A DNA stretch of 64,000 nt from Candidatus Kouleothrix ribensis (GTDB lineage: Bacteria > Chloroflexota > Chloroflexia > Chloroflexales > Roseiflexaceae), in NCBI GenBank assembly GCA_016722075.1, contig JADKGW010000001.1, positions 930,001 to 994,000 of the forward strand. The letters run 5' to 3'. The position numbers and the translations under genes are program-made. Of this stretch, positions 42,186 to 50,912 are shown piece by piece. Within the stretch, counting starts at the first letter, position 1. Each line of letters starts with the position of its first letter. The notes beneath the pieces were generated by a model, which was not told where the DNA came from, did not search any database, and saw only the letters and a program-made list of their open reading frames with translations.

Positions 42186-43508
42186 ATGCACTCGACTGCG
42201 GCGCCGCGTGAGCGGGCTTTCCTGGTTGGGGCCGAGCTGACCGGCGGGCGTAGCCCGTGGAGCGCCGAAGACTCGCTGCAAGAGCTTGGGCTGCTGGCCG
42301 ACACCGCCGGGCTGGAGGTGGTCGGCAGCGCGTATCAACGCCTCAAACAGCAATTCCCCAAGCACCTGATTGGGCCGGGCAAGGTCGACGAGATCGCCGC
42401 GCTGCGCGATGAGCTTAAGTACGACCTGGTGGTGTTCGACGACGAGCTGACCCCGGCGCAGACGCGCAACCTTGAAGATACGCTGAAGGTGCAGGTGCTC
42501 GATCGCACCGGGCTGATCCTTGATATCTTCGCCACGCACGCGCGCACCCACGAAGGCCGCATCCAGGTTGAGCTGGCGCAGTATAAATACCTGTTGCCGC
42601 GCCTGCGCCGGCAGTGGTTGCACCTCGAACGCCAGGCCGGCGGCGGCGGCGCCTCGGCCGGCGGCGTGGTGGGCCTGCGCGGCCCCGGCGAGACGCAGCT
42701 CGAGCTCGATCGGCGCATGATTGGCCAGCGCATCGCGCTGCTCGAGCGCCAGATCGAAGAGGTACACCGCCACCGCGAGCAGTACCGCGAGCGCCGCCGT
42801 AAGAACGGCGTGCCGATCATCGCGCTGGTTGGCTATACCAACGCCGGCAAGAGCACGCTGCTCAACGCGCTCTCGGGCGCGCATGTGCATGCCGAGGATC
42901 GGCTGTTTGCCACGCTCGACCCGACTACTCGCCAGATCGAGCTGCCGGGCGGCCAGCAGGTGCTGCTGACCGATACGGTCGGCTTTATCCAGAAGCTGCC
43001 AACCCAGCTGGTCGCGGCGTTCCGCGCCACGCTCGAGGAGATCCGCGAGGCCGATCTGCTGCTGCATGTGCTCGATATTACGCATACAAATGCGGCCCAG
43101 CAGACCGAAACCGTGCTCGAGACGCTCAAGCAGCTGCGCGCCGACCAGCGCCCGCTGCTCACGGTGCTGAACAAGATCGACCTGATGGACGGCGTTGATG
43201 AGACCGAGGTCGGGCGGCTGGCCGGCGAGCTGGGCCTGCCCGACGACTATGTGGCGGTGTCGGCCGAGCGCAGCTGGGGCCTGGCGCTGCTGCGTCAGCG
43301 CATCGAAGATACGCTGAGCCTGCGGATGGATGCGATCGAGGCCTTCATCCCCTACAAGCGCAACGACCTGGTGGCGCTCTGGCATCAGCGCGGCGTGATC
43401 GACACCGAGCAGTACGAGGCCGAGGGCACGCGGATCGCGGGGCGCCTGCCGCATGTGATCGCCGCGCAGCTGGCGCCGTTTCGCAAAGACGGGCCGGGGC
43501 AGGCATAG
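42186..43508 (+). CDS. hflX: GTPase HflX
   Basis: 440 residues from the ATG at 42186. This ribosome-binding GTPase rescues stalled or hibernating ribosomes. The N-terminal HflX domain has the KVDEIAAL and VVFDDELTPAQTRNLE motifs and the Gly-rich GGGGASAGGVVGLRGPGETQLELDRR linker region. The GTPase domain has G1 GYTNAGKSTL, G2 ATLDPTTR, G3 DTVGFI and G4 NKIDL. The true start may be an ATC codon at 42144, which has AAGGAG at ideal spacing, is in frame, and is preceded by a stop at 42126; the ATG at 42186 has no ribosome site. Confidence 0.96.
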   Translation: MHSTAAPRERAFLVGAELTGGRSPWSAEDSLQELGLLADTAGLEVVGSAYQRLKQQFPKHLIGPGKVDEIAALRDELKYDLVVFDDELTPAQTRNLEDTLKVQVLDRTGLILDIFATHARTHEGRIQVELAQYKYLLPRLRRQWLHLERQAGGGGASAGGVVGLRGPGETQLELDRRMIGQRIALLERQIEEVHRHREQYRERRRKNGVPIIALVGYTNAGKSTLLNALSGAHVHAEDRLFATLDPTTRQIELPGGQQVLLTDTVGFIQKLPTQLVAAFRATLEEIREADLLLHVLDITHTNAAQQTETVLETLKQLRADQRPLLTVLNKIDLMDGVDETEVGRLAGELGLPDDYVAVSAERSWGLALLRQRIEDTLSLRMDAIEAFIPYKRNDLVALWHQRGVIDTEQYEAEGTRIAGRLPHVIAAQLAPFRKDGPGQA

Positions 43509-43880
43509 CCGCGCCAGCCGGTTCGAGTTAGCGCGCCGAACACGCACACACCCCTCGTCCACGCGATCGGGCGGCTGGGCAGCGCCTGGCAATTACATAT
43601 GTCGGCGATGTACCTGCGGTGTTTCGCAGCCTGAGCCTGTGCCACACTATTCCTGCTGAACACTCTGCCAGCGAGCACCGTTAAGGTCGCCTTACAATGA
43701 CAACATTCCTGCCGGCGTTGCTCGGCGTCGCAGGTGGTTGCGCTTCCCAGGTAGCCCTGTTAAACGTCAAATAGATCTGCCGCAAGCTCATGCGCCGTGC
43801 AAATAGGAACGCACACAGGGGCGCGCAAGCTCCTGATTGACCGCTCTGAAGTAAAAACACCGAGAAGCCAACCGGGCCGC
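43509..43880. other. 372-bp intergenic region
   Basis: No gene, repeat or RNA was recognised between the convergent hflX and Uma2 genes. Confidence 0.5.
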
Positions 43881-44489
43881 CTACACCGTTGTGTCTGGCG
43901 CGCCGGCAAACAGTGCCCTAACCGGTAACTGTATTGGAATAGTGGCTGCCGGCAGTTCGTCCTGTTCGCTCACCTGCCCAGTGCGCGTATAGGTACCTTG
44001 CACCACATCCGGCTCGCTATGCACCAGAATGTCACGCAGCGCTGGGCGCACCAGCCAGAACTCGGGAACCCCCGCACGCGCATACGCTTCACGCTTGATC
44101 ATGGTGTCCTGCTCGACACTGCCTGGCGACACGACCTCGACGATCAGATCTGGCACGCCGCGAATCCGGCGATCCGCAATAATCGCGGCGTGATCACGCC
44201 GCACCAGCAGAAAATCGGGCTGCACCGGATCGCACCCCGGCATCAGCACGCCGATCGGTGCAATAAACGCATAGCCCCAGCCGCGATCTTCCAGCACATG
44301 GCCCACCAGCCGCAACAATCGCGAGATGATCCACTGATGAAACGTGCTGGGCGCGGTGGTCATATACAACACTCCGTCAATGATCTCATAGCGGTTGCCA
44401 TCATCGGGCAATGCTTCCCAGCGCGCAAAATTCCAATCAGTGGTGAGCGAGCGCAGCGCTAATTCAGGGTAGGTGGGTGTTACAGTCAT
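43881..44489 (-). CDS. Uma2 family endonuclease-like protein (DUF820)
   Basis: 202 residues from the ATG at 44489, preceded by AAGGAGGGG. The PD-(D/E)XK-type core is visible: YEIIDGVLYMTTAPSTFHQ, GVLMPGCDPVQPDFLLVRRD, then GVPDLIVEVVSPGS with the catalytic Glu and the KREAYARAGVPEFWLV helix. Uma2 proteins are expanded in Cyanobacteria and Chloroflexota; their biological role is unresolved. It is a single gene. Confidence 0.93.
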   Translation of the reverse strand: MTVTPTYPELALRSLTTDWNFARWEALPDDGNRYEIIDGVLYMTTAPSTFHQWIISRLLRLVGHVLEDRGWGYAFIAPIGVLMPGCDPVQPDFLLVRRDHAAIIADRRIRGVPDLIVEVVSPGSVEQDTMIKREAYARAGVPEFWLVRPALRDILVHSEPDVVQGTYTRTGQVSEQDELPAATIPIQLPVRALFAGAPDTTV

Positions 44490-44920
44490 CGACCCCTCCT
44501 TGTTGGGATCGGCATGATAGCCTGCCGACAATCGGGTGTCAACTGGTGAATCGCGAGATCATGGCACAAGCACAGGGCTACCGCACCTCCTGAAGTGGCT
44601 GGCTTCACATCGGCAGCGCCACAGCGGTTTACCTGCGGGCATTCCTCGAGCAGACCGGTGGGGCCGGCCAAGCGCTCCTACAGCTTCAATGGCGCGAAGT
44701 GGCCGTGCGCCGCACCAGCGGCGCGAGCAGCGCGGGCGCCTGAGGCGCCCGCACCCACTGCCGAAGCCGCGCCGGTGGCTGAGCCGAGCGCGCCTGCCAA
44801 TCGCGCCGCCGCACCAAGCCCGCGGCGTAGGCAAGCGGCGCCCAAACGCGGCAGTGCGAGCACACCCTGGCGTTTGGCGAGCGTGGATATTGCGCTCAAG
44901 CCCGCTGGCTCAGCACACAC
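44490..44920. other. 431-bp intergenic region with an Ala/Pro-rich open frame
   Basis: No supported gene. A plus-strand frame at 44670-44880 is rich in Ala and Pro (PEAPAPTAEAAP) and could be a coding remnant. A GGGCGCC-TGA-GGCGCCC hairpin lies near 44738-44754. Confidence 0.4.
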
Positions 44921-45769
44921 TTATCGCTCGGCGTTGCTGCTGAGCGATACACGTTGTTCCAGGAACTCCAGCACCACGCGATTGAATTCAGCTGGCCACT
45001 CCATGTTCGGCAGGTGCGCGCAGTTAGGCAGAATGGCTTTGCGCGCCTGCGGGATGTTGCTCGCCAGCACGTCGGCCGCACGCAGTAGCTCGGGATGGTC
45101 AAGCGCCCCGGCGATGATCAGCGTCGGCGCTGACACTTCGCCCAGCCGTTGCGTCGCCGGCGGGTTGAACCGATTCGCCGACGCGGGATCGGCCTGCAGC
45201 AGGGTGCGGTTGGCGACTGCGCGCTGGCCGATCGCGGCGACGCGCGCACGAACGTGCGGGTTGACCTGGCCCGCCTCGCGGAATGGGCCATCGACCCAGA
45301 TGCGACACTGTAGCTCCGATGCGCGCTCATACTCGCCTTGCCCGAGCGCTGCGAATAGCTCCAGCAGATCGCGCGGTGGCTCGCCTTGCAGCGCGAAGCC
45401 GCTCGGCACCGTCGACACAAGCACCAGCGCCGCGACGCACTCGGGGTGCTCGAGCGCGACGTCCAGCACTGCCTCGCCACCCAGCGAGCAGCCGATCAGG
45501 ATCGCTCGCACGACACCGAGGTGTTCGAGCAGCTGGTGCAGCTCGTCGCGGCGGATCATCGGCGCGAACAGTGGATCCGACTCGCCATAGCCGCGCATGT
45601 CGTAGCGGATCACGCGGTAGCGCTGGGCCAAGTCGTGCCACTGGTCGTCCCACATTCGCCGATCGACGCAGCCCGCGTGTGCCAGCACCAGCACCTCGCC
45701 GTCGCCGGCGATCTCGTAGGCGATCCGGCCCTGGTCAAGTTGAACAGCGCCACCTGTCGTATGGGTCAT
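44921..45769 (-). CDS. Alpha/beta hydrolase
   Basis: 282 residues. The oxyanion region is VLAHAGCVDRRMWDDQ, the nucleophile elbow is GCSLGG (Ser at ~94), the acid is in LIIAGALDHPELL and the catalytic His is in NCAHLPNMEWP. The layout fits small esterases, haloperoxidase-like or lactonase-type hydrolases. The substrate is unknown. It is divergent from the WYL regulator at 45880 with a 110-bp shared promoter region, so that regulator may control it. Confidence 0.92.
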   Translation of the reverse strand: MTHTTGGAVQLDQGRIAYEIAGDGEVLVLAHAGCVDRRMWDDQWHDLAQRYRVIRYDMRGYGESDPLFAPMIRRDELHQLLEHLGVVRAILIGCSLGGEAVLDVALEHPECVAALVLVSTVPSGFALQGEPPRDLLELFAALGQGEYERASELQCRIWVDGPFREAGQVNPHVRARVAAIGQRAVANRTLLQADPASANRFNPPATQRLGEVSAPTLIIAGALDHPELLRAADVLASNIPQARKAILPNCAHLPNMEWPAEFNRVVLEFLEQRVSLSSNAER

Positions 45770-45879
45770 TGCCTGCCTCCTGCTTGCTCCAATTGTCGGA
45801 GCATTGGAGTCATGGTATGCTTACTTGGGTGACATCTCCTGTCATCCGAGTGACCGACTGCTGCTGATGTGAGGCACAC

Positions 45880-46836
45880 ATGCGCGCTGACCGGCTGCTG
45901 GCGATCATGATGCTGCTTCAGACGCGCGGGCGCCTGACTGCGCAGGCGCTGGCTGACAAGCTCGAGGTCTCACGGCGCACGATCTTGCGCGACATCGACG
46001 CGCTGGCCGTCGCCGGCGTGCCCGTTTATGCCGAGGGCGGGCACGGGGGCGGCATCTCGCTCGATGAGCACTACCGCACCGCGCTGGCCGGAATGCAGGA
46101 GCAGGAGGCGCGCACGCTGTTTATCGGCGACAACACCCAGCTGCTCAGCGAGATTGGGCTAGGCGGCGCAGCCGAGCGAACCATGCTGAAGCTGCGTGCA
46201 GTGCTGCCGGAACTCCACCAGTCGGCGGTCGAGCACACGCGCCAGCGCATTCTGATCGACCCGGCCTGGTGGTGGCACGATGCCCAGCCGTTGCCCTGGT
46301 GGGACGACCTGCAGCAGGCGGTCGACCAGGATCGCTGTATTCAGGCCGTGTATGTGCGCCAGAGTGGCGAGATGACCGAGCGCGTGCTGGAGCCATACAG
46401 CCTCGTGGCCAAGTCGAGCGTCTGGTATCTCGTTGCTGGCCACGCGGGCGTGCTGCGAACCTATCGGGTGGTGCGCTTTCGTTCGGTCGTGCTGCTCGAC
46501 GCGCGCTTTCAGCGCCGTGCCGACTTTGACCTGCCCACGTATTGGCGCCAACAGCTGCATCAGTTCGGCGAGTTGGTGGATGGGTATGGCTTTACACTGC
46601 GCGTACACCCCGAGCACATCCATGTGATCCGCGAGATCATGCCGGGGCGCTACCAGCAGCTTGGTGTGGCCGAGGGCGATGGCTGGCTGACACTGCGACT
46701 ACAGCTCGCCTCGCAGGATCTCGCGAAGATGCTGGTGCTTGGGCTTGGCGCGCACGCCATCGTCGTCGAGCCAGCTGAACTGCAGCAGGCGGTGCTGGAC
46801 ACCGCGCGTGCGATTCTGAGCGGCGCTCAGCGCTGA
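45880..46836 (+). CDS. YafY-type transcriptional regulator (HTH_11 + WYL)
   Basis: 318 residues. The N-terminal winged helix (RLLAIMMLLQTRGRLTAQALADKLEVSRRTILRDIDAL) is followed by the wing GVPVYAEGGHGGG. The WYL domain occupies ~135-230 (VLEPYSLVAKSSVWYLVAGHAGVLRTYRVVRF), a ligand-sensing module that often binds nucleic acid or nucleotides. The C-terminal WCX-like region follows. The ATG is weakly preceded by a ribosome site (GTGAGG). Divergence from the hydrolase suggests local control. Confidence 0.94.
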   Translation: MRADRLLAIMMLLQTRGRLTAQALADKLEVSRRTILRDIDALAVAGVPVYAEGGHGGGISLDEHYRTALAGMQEQEARTLFIGDNTQLLSEIGLGGAAERTMLKLRAVLPELHQSAVEHTRQRILIDPAWWWHDAQPLPWWDDLQQAVDQDRCIQAVYVRQSGEMTERVLEPYSLVAKSSVWYLVAGHAGVLRTYRVVRFRSVVLLDARFQRRADFDLPTYWRQQLHQFGELVDGYGFTLRVHPEHIHVIREIMPGRYQQLGVAEGDGWLTLRLQLASQDLAKMLVLGLGAHAIVVEPAELQQAVLDTARAILSGAQR

Positions 46837-46852
46837 AACCAGAATCCAGCCG

Positions 46853-46990
46853 ATGCTGCGGGCTACTCCGATGACCTGGCCTACACACCTGCTCGTCCAG
46901 GGCGTGCCGCTGGTAGTCGTGCGTGATATGCTCGGGCACACCCAGATCAGCGCGACTGCCGACGATCTCGATCGCCGGTTGAACGCCGCG
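46853..46990 (+). pseudogene. Remnant of a tyrosine recombinase (phage-type integrase)
   Basis: LLVQGVPLVVVRDMLGHTQISATAD matches the C-terminal part of phage integrases (the LGH segment). The upstream Arg-box has degraded (no HxLRHT) and the catalytic Tyr position reads Asp-Asp. It lies ~120 bp from the 3' end of tRNA-Arg, a typical integration site, so an old element was probably integrated there and lost. Confidence 0.65.
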
Positions 46991-47109
46991 CCGGCCGTGC
47001 CGCAGGCGAACAGGCATACTGCTGCCGAGGGCGACGGCGAAGTGTGGCTCCATGCAACGACGGAGCGCGGTAGCTACCTACCGCGCTCCGCATGGGGATG
47101 CCCAATTCG

Positions 47110-47186
47110 TGGCGACCCGGGAGGGATTCGAACCCCCGACACCCAGTTCCGAAGACTGGTGCTCTAATCCACTGAGCTACCGGGCC
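47110..47186 (-). tRNA. tRNA-Arg (anticodon UCG)
   Basis: A full cloverleaf is visible: acceptor GGCCCGG/CCGGGTC, D stem GCTC/GAGC, anticodon stem CCAGT/ACTGG with loop CTTCGGA, T arm GGGGG-TTCGAAT-CCCTC, discriminator G and an encoded CCA. It is 77 nt with CCA. Confidence 0.97.
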
Positions 47187-47448
47187 GCAGCAGCGCTAGT
47201 GTAGCATAGGTCGTACTGCTTGGCAATGGCAGTGTGATTCGATCGACCCATGATCCAGGCGGTTGATGCAGCCAATGTTCACGCTACGATACCGCGTGCT
47301 GGCGCGCAGCCATGGTGCTTGCGCGCAGGCTGTGAGCCGCCGAGCTGTAGCGGCGCTGCTCATCAAATGCCAATAAACCTGCCCTTCCATATGCGATGGA
47401 CTGTGTTACAATAGCTACAACACGTTGCGCCAGGATGATGGAGGAACT

Positions 47449-48105
47449 ATGCGGCAGCTGAACGGCCGCGCAGCAGAAGAGTTTGGTGGCTGGGAACAGC
47501 TAACGATTCGCCGTGTGCCACGCACCTACCGGCGCGGCACGCTGATCTATAGCCCGAGCCAACCCGCAGACGATCTGCTGCTGCTCAGCGGCGGCCAGAT
47601 CGGGCTGCACCTCATATCCGACGAAGGCCGCGCGCTGACGATCCGGGTGGTCGAGCCGGGCCAGCTGTTTGGCCAGATCGCATTGGCCGGGGCCGGCACC
47701 TACGATACCTTCGCCGAAGCACTCGCGCCGGTCACGGTCTATCACCTGCCGCGCAGCGATATGCAGCTGCTGATCGCGCGCGACCCGGCGCTGGGCATGG
47801 ATCTGCTCGAGGATCTGATGCGCCACCGCCAGGCCGTCAGCCATCTGTTCGACGAGGTTGCCTTCAAGTCGGTGCCGGCGCGCCTGGCGACGCTGCTGCT
47901 GGGCATGGCCCAGAGCGAAGGTGGCGCACAGGCGGCACGGCTACCGCGCCGCAGCCATCGCCAGCTGGCCGAGCGGATCAACGCCTATCGCGAGACGGTC
48001 ACCAAGGTGATTAACCAGTTCCGCGCGGCGCACCTGCTCGAGATCGACAGCTCGTTTATTACGCTGCTCAACCCGCGCGGCCTCGAAGAGCTGGCGCAGG
48101 GCTAA
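47449..48105 (+). CDS. Crp/Fnr family transcriptional regulator
   Basis: 218 residues from the ATG at 47449, preceded by GGAGG. The cyclic-nucleotide-binding-like beta barrel occupies ~15-125 (RGTLIYSPSQPADDLLLLSGGQIGLHL, EPGQLFGQIAL). A long dimer helix and a C-terminal winged helix follow (RLPRRSHRQLAERINAYRETVTKVINQF). The cAMP-contacting Arg-Ser pair is not evident and no Cys cluster for an Fe-S centre is present, so the effector is unknown. TACAAT lies at 47407-47412. Confidence 0.94.
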   Translation: MRQLNGRAAEEFGGWEQLTIRRVPRTYRRGTLIYSPSQPADDLLLLSGGQIGLHLISDEGRALTIRVVEPGQLFGQIALAGAGTYDTFAEALAPVTVYHLPRSDMQLLIARDPALGMDLLEDLMRHRQAVSHLFDEVAFKSVPARLATLLLGMAQSEGGAQAARLPRRSHRQLAERINAYRETVTKVINQFRAAHLLEIDSSFITLLNPRGLEELAQG

Positions 48106-48263
48106 GCGCCTGCATCACCGCCCCGCCGCACTTCACCCAAGCCGGTTTTATATACCGCCCAGGCCACGGCAACCACAGCGGTTGGCGTGCCTTTTCCGCA
48201 TGGCCGTGCGCTTGGCCTTCGCATGCCGCATTGCTGTTTGAGATCGCCTGCGCCGCAGTAGCC

Positions 48264-48677
48264 CTACTCATCGTCGGGGCTATCGCGGCGGGCGGGCGGG
48301 CGGCGCGGCGGATCGCCAAAGCGGTCGCGGCGCTCATCGACCCGGCGCGATAGCTCGCCGCCATAGCGCTCGCGGCGCGGCTGGGCTGTGCGCGGCTGGC
48401 GGCGCGGCTGGGTTGTGCGCGGCTGGCGGCGCTGGCGCATATTCAGGCGCATGCCGCGCCGCACCATGATCCGCCAGGCCTCCTCGTCGCTCATCGGCTG
48501 GGCCAGAAACTCGTCGCTGATCCGGTTGGCCTGGCGCTCGTTCAGCGCGGCCATGCGCTCGTCGAACTCCTCTTCCTCGGGCGATACCTGCGATAGATTC
48601 ATCCAATAACGCCAGACCGCAAACAGCACGGCGGCGATCAGCGCGACAAACACAATAAATAGTGCAGTCGGTCCCAC
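48264..48677 (-). CDS. Single-pass membrane protein with Arg/Pro-rich tail
   Basis: 137 residues, not recognised. One N-terminal transmembrane helix (ALFIVFVALIAAVLFAVW) is followed by an acidic segment (SPEEEEFDERMAALNERQANR) and a low-complexity Arg/Pro/Gln tail with a repeated QPRTTQPRR-type unit. The tail probably lies in the cytoplasm. Function unknown. Confidence 0.7.
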   Translation of the reverse strand: MGPTALFIVFVALIAAVLFAVWRYWMNLSQVSPEEEEFDERMAALNERQANRISDEFLAQPMSDEEAWRIMVRRGMRLNMRQRRQPRTTQPRRQPRTAQPRRERYGGELSRRVDERRDRFGDPPRRPPARRDSPDDE

Positions 48678-48787
48678 GGCGGCGTCCTTATGCTTGTGGG
48701 TAATTCTGGCCTCGCGGGCAGTATACCATTTTTTCAGGGGCTACGCGCCCGCGTAAGCGCGGATCGGCGTATCTTCCCGCATTGATG

Positions 48788-48793
48788 TATAAT
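48788..48793 (+). promoter_or_regulatory. -10 box giving a leaderless selD transcript
   Basis: TATAAT ends 7 nt before the selD ATG at 48801, so the transcript would begin at or next to the start codon. No ribosome site is present. Confidence 0.55.
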
Positions 48794-48800
48794 GTTGCCC

Positions 48801-49847
48801 ATGCACACGCGCGACGACATCAAGCGCCTGACTGAGCTGGCCGCCTGCGCCGGCTGAGCTGCCAAGATGGGCCCCGGCGCCCTGGCGCAGGTTCTGCGCT
48901 CGCTCAGCCTGCCAACCAGCCCCAACCTGCTGATCGGCCTCGACATTAAGGACGACGCGGCAGTCTATCGGATCGCGCCCGACCAGGCAATCGTGCAGAC
49001 GGTCGACTTCTTCCCGCCGATCGTGGACGACCCATACACCTTTGGGGCAATCGCGGCGGCGAACGCGCTCAGCGACGTATACGCCATGGGTGGCCGCCCG
49101 ATCCTGGCGCTGGTGATCGCCGGCTTCCCAGAAGACATGCCGCCCGCGACGATCAGCGCGATTATGCAGGGCGGTGCCGATAAAGTTGCCGAGGCGGGCG
49201 CGGTGGTGGCGGGCGGCCACACCGTGATCGATGCCGAGCCGAAGTATGGCCTGTGTGTTACCGGGCTGGTTCACCCCGATCGCGTCACGGCGAAGAATCA
49301 TGCCCAGCCGGGCGACCGGCTGCTGCTGACCAAGCCGCTCGGCACCGGCATCATCACCACTGCGCACAAGCGCGGCCTGGCGCATGCAGGCGATCTGGCG
49401 GCCGCAATCGCCAGTATGGTTCGGCTCAACCGCCGCGCGGCCGAGCTTGCGGCCACGGCCGGCCTGCACAGCGCCACCGACATTACCGGCTATGGGCTAC
49501 TGGGCCACGCCGACGAGCTGGCGCGCAACAGCGGCGTAGGGCTGCGGGTGGTGCTCGACCAGCTGCCGCTGCTGCCTGGCGCACGTGAGTATGCCCGCCA
49601 GGGCATCGTGCCGGGCGGGCTAGGCCGTAATCGCGAGTTTTTGCTTGGCACTGGGGCAGTGCGCCTGGGCGCGCTGCTCGACGCGGCGCACGCGCAGCTG
49701 CTGTTCGACCCACAGACATCGGGCGGGCTGCTGTTTGCACTGCCTGCCGGCGCAGCTGCGGCACTGCTCGAGCGCTTTGCAGCGGCCGATGAGCCGATCT
49801 GGCCGATTGGTGAGGTAGTGGCGGGGAATGCGATCGAGGTGATGTAA
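48801..49847 (+). CDS. selD: Selenophosphate synthetase SelD, itself a selenoprotein (UGA = Sec19)
   Basis: 348 residues when the in-frame TGA at 48855-48857 is read as selenocysteine. The N-terminus reads KRLTELAACAG-U-AAKMGPGALAQVL; Sec19 and Lys22 match the catalytic Cys17 and Lys20 of E. coli SelD. The ATP-binding DDAAVY, TVDFFPPIVDDPY and AGGHTVIDAEPKYGL motifs follow, then the C-terminal DITGYGLLGHADEL and DPQTSGGLLFALP. The enzyme makes selenophosphate from selenide and ATP for tRNA-Sec loading. A SECIS-like hairpin follows the UGA. Starting at the ATG at 48867 instead would delete the catalytic residue. selA, selB and selC are not in this window. Confidence 0.92.
48885..48899 (+). promoter_or_regulatory. 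Bacterial SECIS-like hairpin in selD
   Basis: GCGCA-GGTTC-TGCGC forms a 5-bp stem with GG-U at the loop apex, close in form to the E. coli fdhF element. The apical GG lies 32 nt after the UGA, within the range accepted for bacterial SECIS elements. Confidence 0.65.
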
Positions 49848-49852
49848 GAGTC

Positions 49853-49905
49853 GAGAGTTACGAGTTGCGAGCGGCGGGCGAGCGCGCTCAAAACTCAAAA
49901 CTCTC
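49853..49905. terminator. Long inverted repeat between convergent selD and STAS genes
   Basis: GAGAGTT-AC-GAGTT pairs with AACTC-AA-AACTCTC around a GC-rich loop. The position between convergent stop codons suggests a bidirectional terminator. Confidence 0.5.
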
Positions 49906-49912
49906 AACTGCA

Positions 49913-50275
49913 TCAGGCGGCCGTTGCGGCAAACCCGCGAATTGCCTCGTCTTCATCCTGGTAGATATCGGCATACTGCGCCAGGCCGACCATGCGGAAG
50001 ATCTTCTGGAAGTGTTGCGAGAGTCCGCTGACCGCCAGCTTCTGGCTATTGCGATTCACCTCGGTCACGATCCCGATCAAGATCGCGATGCCGGCGCTAT
50101 TGATATAGTCGTTCTGGCGAAAGTTCAGCAGGACATGCCGCGCACCCTGGCCAGTGACTTGGGCATACGCATTGTTGATCTTCTCCTCGGCGAAGGTCGT
50201 CACATCCCCCACCAGGTCGATGATCGCCACGCCGTCGCGCTCGCGCGTGCTGACGCTCAACTCATCATCCAACAT
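49913..50275 (-). CDS. STAS-domain anti-sigma factor antagonist
   Basis: 120 residues from the ATG at 50275 (GAGGAG 7 nt upstream). The STAS core is VAIIDLVGDVTTFAEEKINNAY, followed by YINSAGIAILIGIVTEV, where the Ser of NSAG is the usual phosphorylation site, and LFRMVGL-type FRMVGLAQY. It should bind the kinase encoded just upstream when dephosphorylated. It is the last gene of a three-gene minus-strand operon with two RsbW-like proteins. Confidence 0.93.
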   Translation of the reverse strand: MLDDELSVSTRERDGVAIIDLVGDVTTFAEEKINNAYAQVTGQGARHVLLNFRQNDYINSAGIAILIGIVTEVNRNSQKLAVSGLSQHFQKIFRMVGLAQYADIYQDEDEAIRGFAATAA

Positions 50276-50445
50276 AGAACGTCTCCTCACCCTAGGTTCG
50301 ACACTATTCCGCCGGCTTATGCGCACGACATGCGCTCGCTCGCCACCGCCGATGTTTTCGGGATCCTGCGCCCCCACGCCTGGTAGTCTGCCGGAAGAAT
50401 CAGACATGGGGAGTACGAACCCGCTTCAAACGGCCCAGGCGCATC

Positions 50446-50901
50446 TTATGGCCTATGAAAGTATAACACCAGCCGAAACCGATTACCGCGATCGTCGCTC
50501 TGGGTAAAGCCCGCCTCGTCGACCAGCTGCGCGATCATCATGAGGCCCATACCGCGGCGGGGTGCCAGCCCGCGCAGCTTGAGGTCGATCCCGGCTGTGG
50601 GCGAGTCGCCGGTGTAGAGCTTCATGCCGCTATCGCACACATCGACAGTCAGGCGATCGTCGGCGCAGGTGCAGCGGATATCGACACGCAGGCCAGGCGC
50701 CCTGGCGTTGCCGTGCTCGATCGCATTGATACACGCCTCGCCCAGCGCCGTCTTGAGATCCTCGACGCGCTCGCGATCACAGCCGAGCCGGCGCGCAAAT
50801 GCCGCCACAGCGTCGCGTGCAATCTTCTCGTAGCCAAGCTCGCTGGGGAATGAAAGCTCGATAAACGGATAGGACGTTGCAATCTGCAATGTGGTCGTCA
50901 T
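50446..50901 (-). CDS. RsbW-like anti-sigma factor / serine kinase (first of pair)
   Basis: 151 residues, a single GHKL ATPase domain. The N-box is LGEACINAIEHGNA, G1 is DVCDSGMKL and G2 is RRGMGLMMIAQLVDEAGF. Such proteins bind a sigma factor or phosphorylate a STAS antagonist. It lies between the second RsbW-like gene (11 bp upstream) and the STAS gene. Confidence 0.9.
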   Translation of the reverse strand: MTTTLQIATSYPFIELSFPSELGYEKIARDAVAAFARRLGCDRERVEDLKTALGEACINAIEHGNARAPGLRVDIRCTCADDRLTVDVCDSGMKLYTGDSPTAGIDLKLRGLAPRRGMGLMMIAQLVDEAGFTQSDDRGNRFRLVLYFHRP

Positions 50902-50912
50902 CGAAGGTAACT

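Noticed and set aside
44595..45590. 331-residue plus-strand frame
   Set aside because: It runs antisense through the alpha/beta hydrolase, whose motifs are unambiguous; only its first part lies in a gap.
48867..49847. selD starting at the ATG at 48867
   Set aside because: That start deletes the conserved N-terminal motif; the upstream frame through the UGA aligns residue for residue with SelD, so the recoded start at 48801 was used.
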